Shown: positions 62,437 to 64,000 of the stretch, piece by piece
Position numbering within the stretch: position 1 is the first letter of the stretch
Layout of the letters: every line of letters starts with the position of its first letter
Assembly (NCBI GenBank): GCA_036925085.1
Contig: JAUPFP010000006.1
Coordinates: 3,499,131 to 3,563,130, forward strand
DNA length: 64,000 bases
Reading direction: 5' to 3'
DNA from: Brachycybe producta
Taxonomy: Eukaryota > Arthropoda > Diplopoda > Playtdesmida > Andrognathidae
Notes under the pieces: model-generated
What the model saw: only the letters and a program-made list of their open reading frames with translations
Told to the model about the DNA's origin: nothing
The model's database searches: none
Program-made: the position numbers and the translations under genes

Positions 62437-62786
62437 GATGGTATGCAAACAGCTGATTTTCCAACTCTAAAGCAACATTAAGACAAACTAGAAAGTGTTT
62501 TAGAAACTAGAAGGGTAGATCAATCCCTTAAATGTATTTTCATGTTGATATTTTTAAAAATCAACATTTATAAATAAAAATTTAAAAAAAAATATCGTTT
62601 GCTTAAAAGTCGAGTTCTTTTTATAGACTCACCTAAAATGTTTATTTTGAAAGATATCAACATGAATATACCCTTAATTGATTGGCTGCCTTTATACTTT
62701 TTAAAACATCCAAATTCCTCTTCATTTTACAACTGAAAGACAGAAAAATCCTTAGTTCGAAAGGCATTTTACACTTTAAAACCACC
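62437..62786. mobile_element. TTAA palindrome copy
   Basis: TTAA at 62433-62436 precedes GATGGTATGCAAACAGC. The right end reads ACACTTTAAAACCACCT. The core is present in both orientations. Confidence 0.75.
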
Positions 62787-62914
62787 TCAAATTCAAGATT
62801 GAAAAACTTAGAAAAGTAAAGAACGTTTAGAAATTTAGAAATTAGAAGTAAAACTTATATAAAACTTGGACAGAAATTCAAGTGCCTCATTACAAAAAGA
62901 AAAAAAAAAAAATT

Positions 62915-63100
62915 GTGACAATCATACCTTATGATATCACTGCTTGTGCCCTATTATTTCGTGACTGTCATATTATTCTATACACCAGTCAGATGCAAAT
63001 ATTTGTCATTAATATTTTTCAAATTTTGTTGTGCGACTGTTACGAAGTTATGAGCTAGATATGACAGTTTACTGGCATATGATATGACAGTTTTATTATT
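62915..63100. repeat. inverted single unit of the 58.4-59.0 kb tandem repeat
   Basis: ACAATCATACCTTATGATAT, TATACACCAGTCAGATGC and GCGACTGTTACGAAGTTATG are reverse-complement matches to the 58.4-59.0 kb units. Confidence 0.6.
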
Positions 63101-63498
63101 TTTTTTTACTATAATGAGAACCCAAATTCTTAAAACTCAACAGTGTATTTTAATATAATCTCAGCAATCACTACAACTGATTACTGATATGACATGATTA
63201 CTAAAAGTAATTATAAAAAAAATACTTCATTACTTTGGTACTTAGTCACTTTAATATTTATTACACTTATATCCGTGAAAATGCATTGTTGAATGAGTTT
63301 TATGACAAAAGAAAAAAAAAATCCAATTAAAGTTTTAAACGTCTTAAATGTATATAGTTAAACGTGTTCTAATTTATAGTAGCTGCAAAACTCATCATCA
63401 GTTTGTTCCAAAGCCTCAGGTGATTAAGAAAACTAGTTTATAGAAATCTAAAAAAAAATATAGAAAAAGTTGTGCAATAAATTATACACGATAAGTCT

Positions 63499-63537
63499 TC
63501 CTTCGTTATTGATAGAAATATATCTCAATAACGAAGG
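63499..63537. repeat. hairpin CCTTCGTTATTGA / TCAATAACGAAGG
   Basis: Perfect 13-base arms flank a short A/T loop. Confidence 0.7.
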
Positions 63538-63661
63538 GCCCACATTTTTTTAAAAAAACTTGGCACTTGAATATGAACTGCTCACAATAAGAGTTCAAAT
63601 ATAGAAAAACCTTGTTGAAGGGTATTGCCCAAACTCAATAAAACAAGGTTTTTTGGGTTTG

Positions 63662-64000
63662 TGAGACCATTTGCCCTAAAGACACTTGTCCTAAAGCCAT
63701 TCGCCCTAAAATCATTTGCCATAACGGGACACTTGCTCTAAAGCCATTTGCCCTAGCGGGACATTTGCCCTAAAGGGACACTTGCACTAAAAGGACATTT
63801 GCCCTAAAGGGACACTTGCCCTAAAGGGACATTTGCACTAAAACCTTTTGCCCTAAAAGGACATTTGCCCTAAAGGGACAATTGCACTAAAACCATTTTC
63901 CCTAAAAGGACATTTGCCCTAAAGGGACACTTGCACTAAAACCATTTGCCCTAAAGGGACACTTGCACTAAAACCATTTGCCCTAAAGGGACACTTGCAA
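63662..64000. repeat. minisatellite of TTTGCCCTAAAGGGACA units
   Basis: Degenerate units of about 19-21 bp (ATTTGCCCTAAAGGGACA, CTTGCACTAAAACC) repeat some 17 times and run off the window edge. The unit contains a small CCCTAAAGGG palindrome. Confidence 0.85.

Noticed and set aside
63662..64000. CCCTAAA units suggesting a telomere or interstitial telomeric repeat
   Set aside because: CCCTAAA occurs once per unit of about 20 bp, not as a head-to-tail heptamer. It is part of a TTTGCCCTAAAGGGACA minisatellite.

Overview
This window is AT-rich, intron-rich nuclear DNA from an animal. It has GT-AG introns, metazoan gene families, dense miniature transposons and one 100-base N scaffold gap. No bacterial, organellar or phage features were seen. 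Short compact introns, and a 3' splice acceptor just upstream of the start codon in four of the gene models, would fit an invertebrate that trans-splices a leader (a tunicate is one possibility). The sequence alone does not fix the species. All gene models were built by hand from reading frame, splice phase and family alignment from memory; no search was run.

Layout. (1) 1071-2853 (+): a complete LPGAT1-type acyltransferase in four exons. (2) 7378-8805 (+): a four-exon gene for a 186-residue single-pass membrane glycoprotein that I do not recognise. (3) 27718-11072 (-): an EML1/EML4-type microtubule-binding protein in 18 exons, with a coiled coil, a HELP domain and a WD40 array; its first intron is 8.4 kb and full of transposons. 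(4) 30609-30927 (+): the first exon of a CYP2-like cytochrome P450. (5) 42066-31354 (-): 19 exons of an ABCC (MRP4-like) exporter, covering TMD1, NBD1 and most of TMD2. Genes 4 and 5 converge on the N gap at 31254-31353 and both are cut by it. (6) 43-64 kb is gene-poor: a candidate isolated exon at 48.8 kb, a candidate two-exon 3' end on the minus strand at 54.2-52.2 kb, a decayed Ty3/gypsy integrase at 57 kb, a second integrase-like fragment or first exon at 59.6 kb, and many repeats.

The main non-genic signal is a family of palindromic elements present in at least 20 copies. They have the form TTAA-GGTGGTTTTAAAG...CTTTAAAACCACC-TTAA, usually about 365 bp, with longer variants of 480-540 bp. 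They sit in introns of LPGAT1, the glycoprotein gene, EML and ABCC and between genes. Copies are inserted into the internal TTAA of other copies. At 52.4 kb there is a 32-bp perfect palindrome with TTAA on both sides. Other families include a TA-flanked element with CCTTGTACACAC ends, an hAT-like element, several foldback elements and minisatellites.

The genes do not form an obvious pathway. P450 and ABCC proteins often act in detoxification, but nothing here shows they work together.
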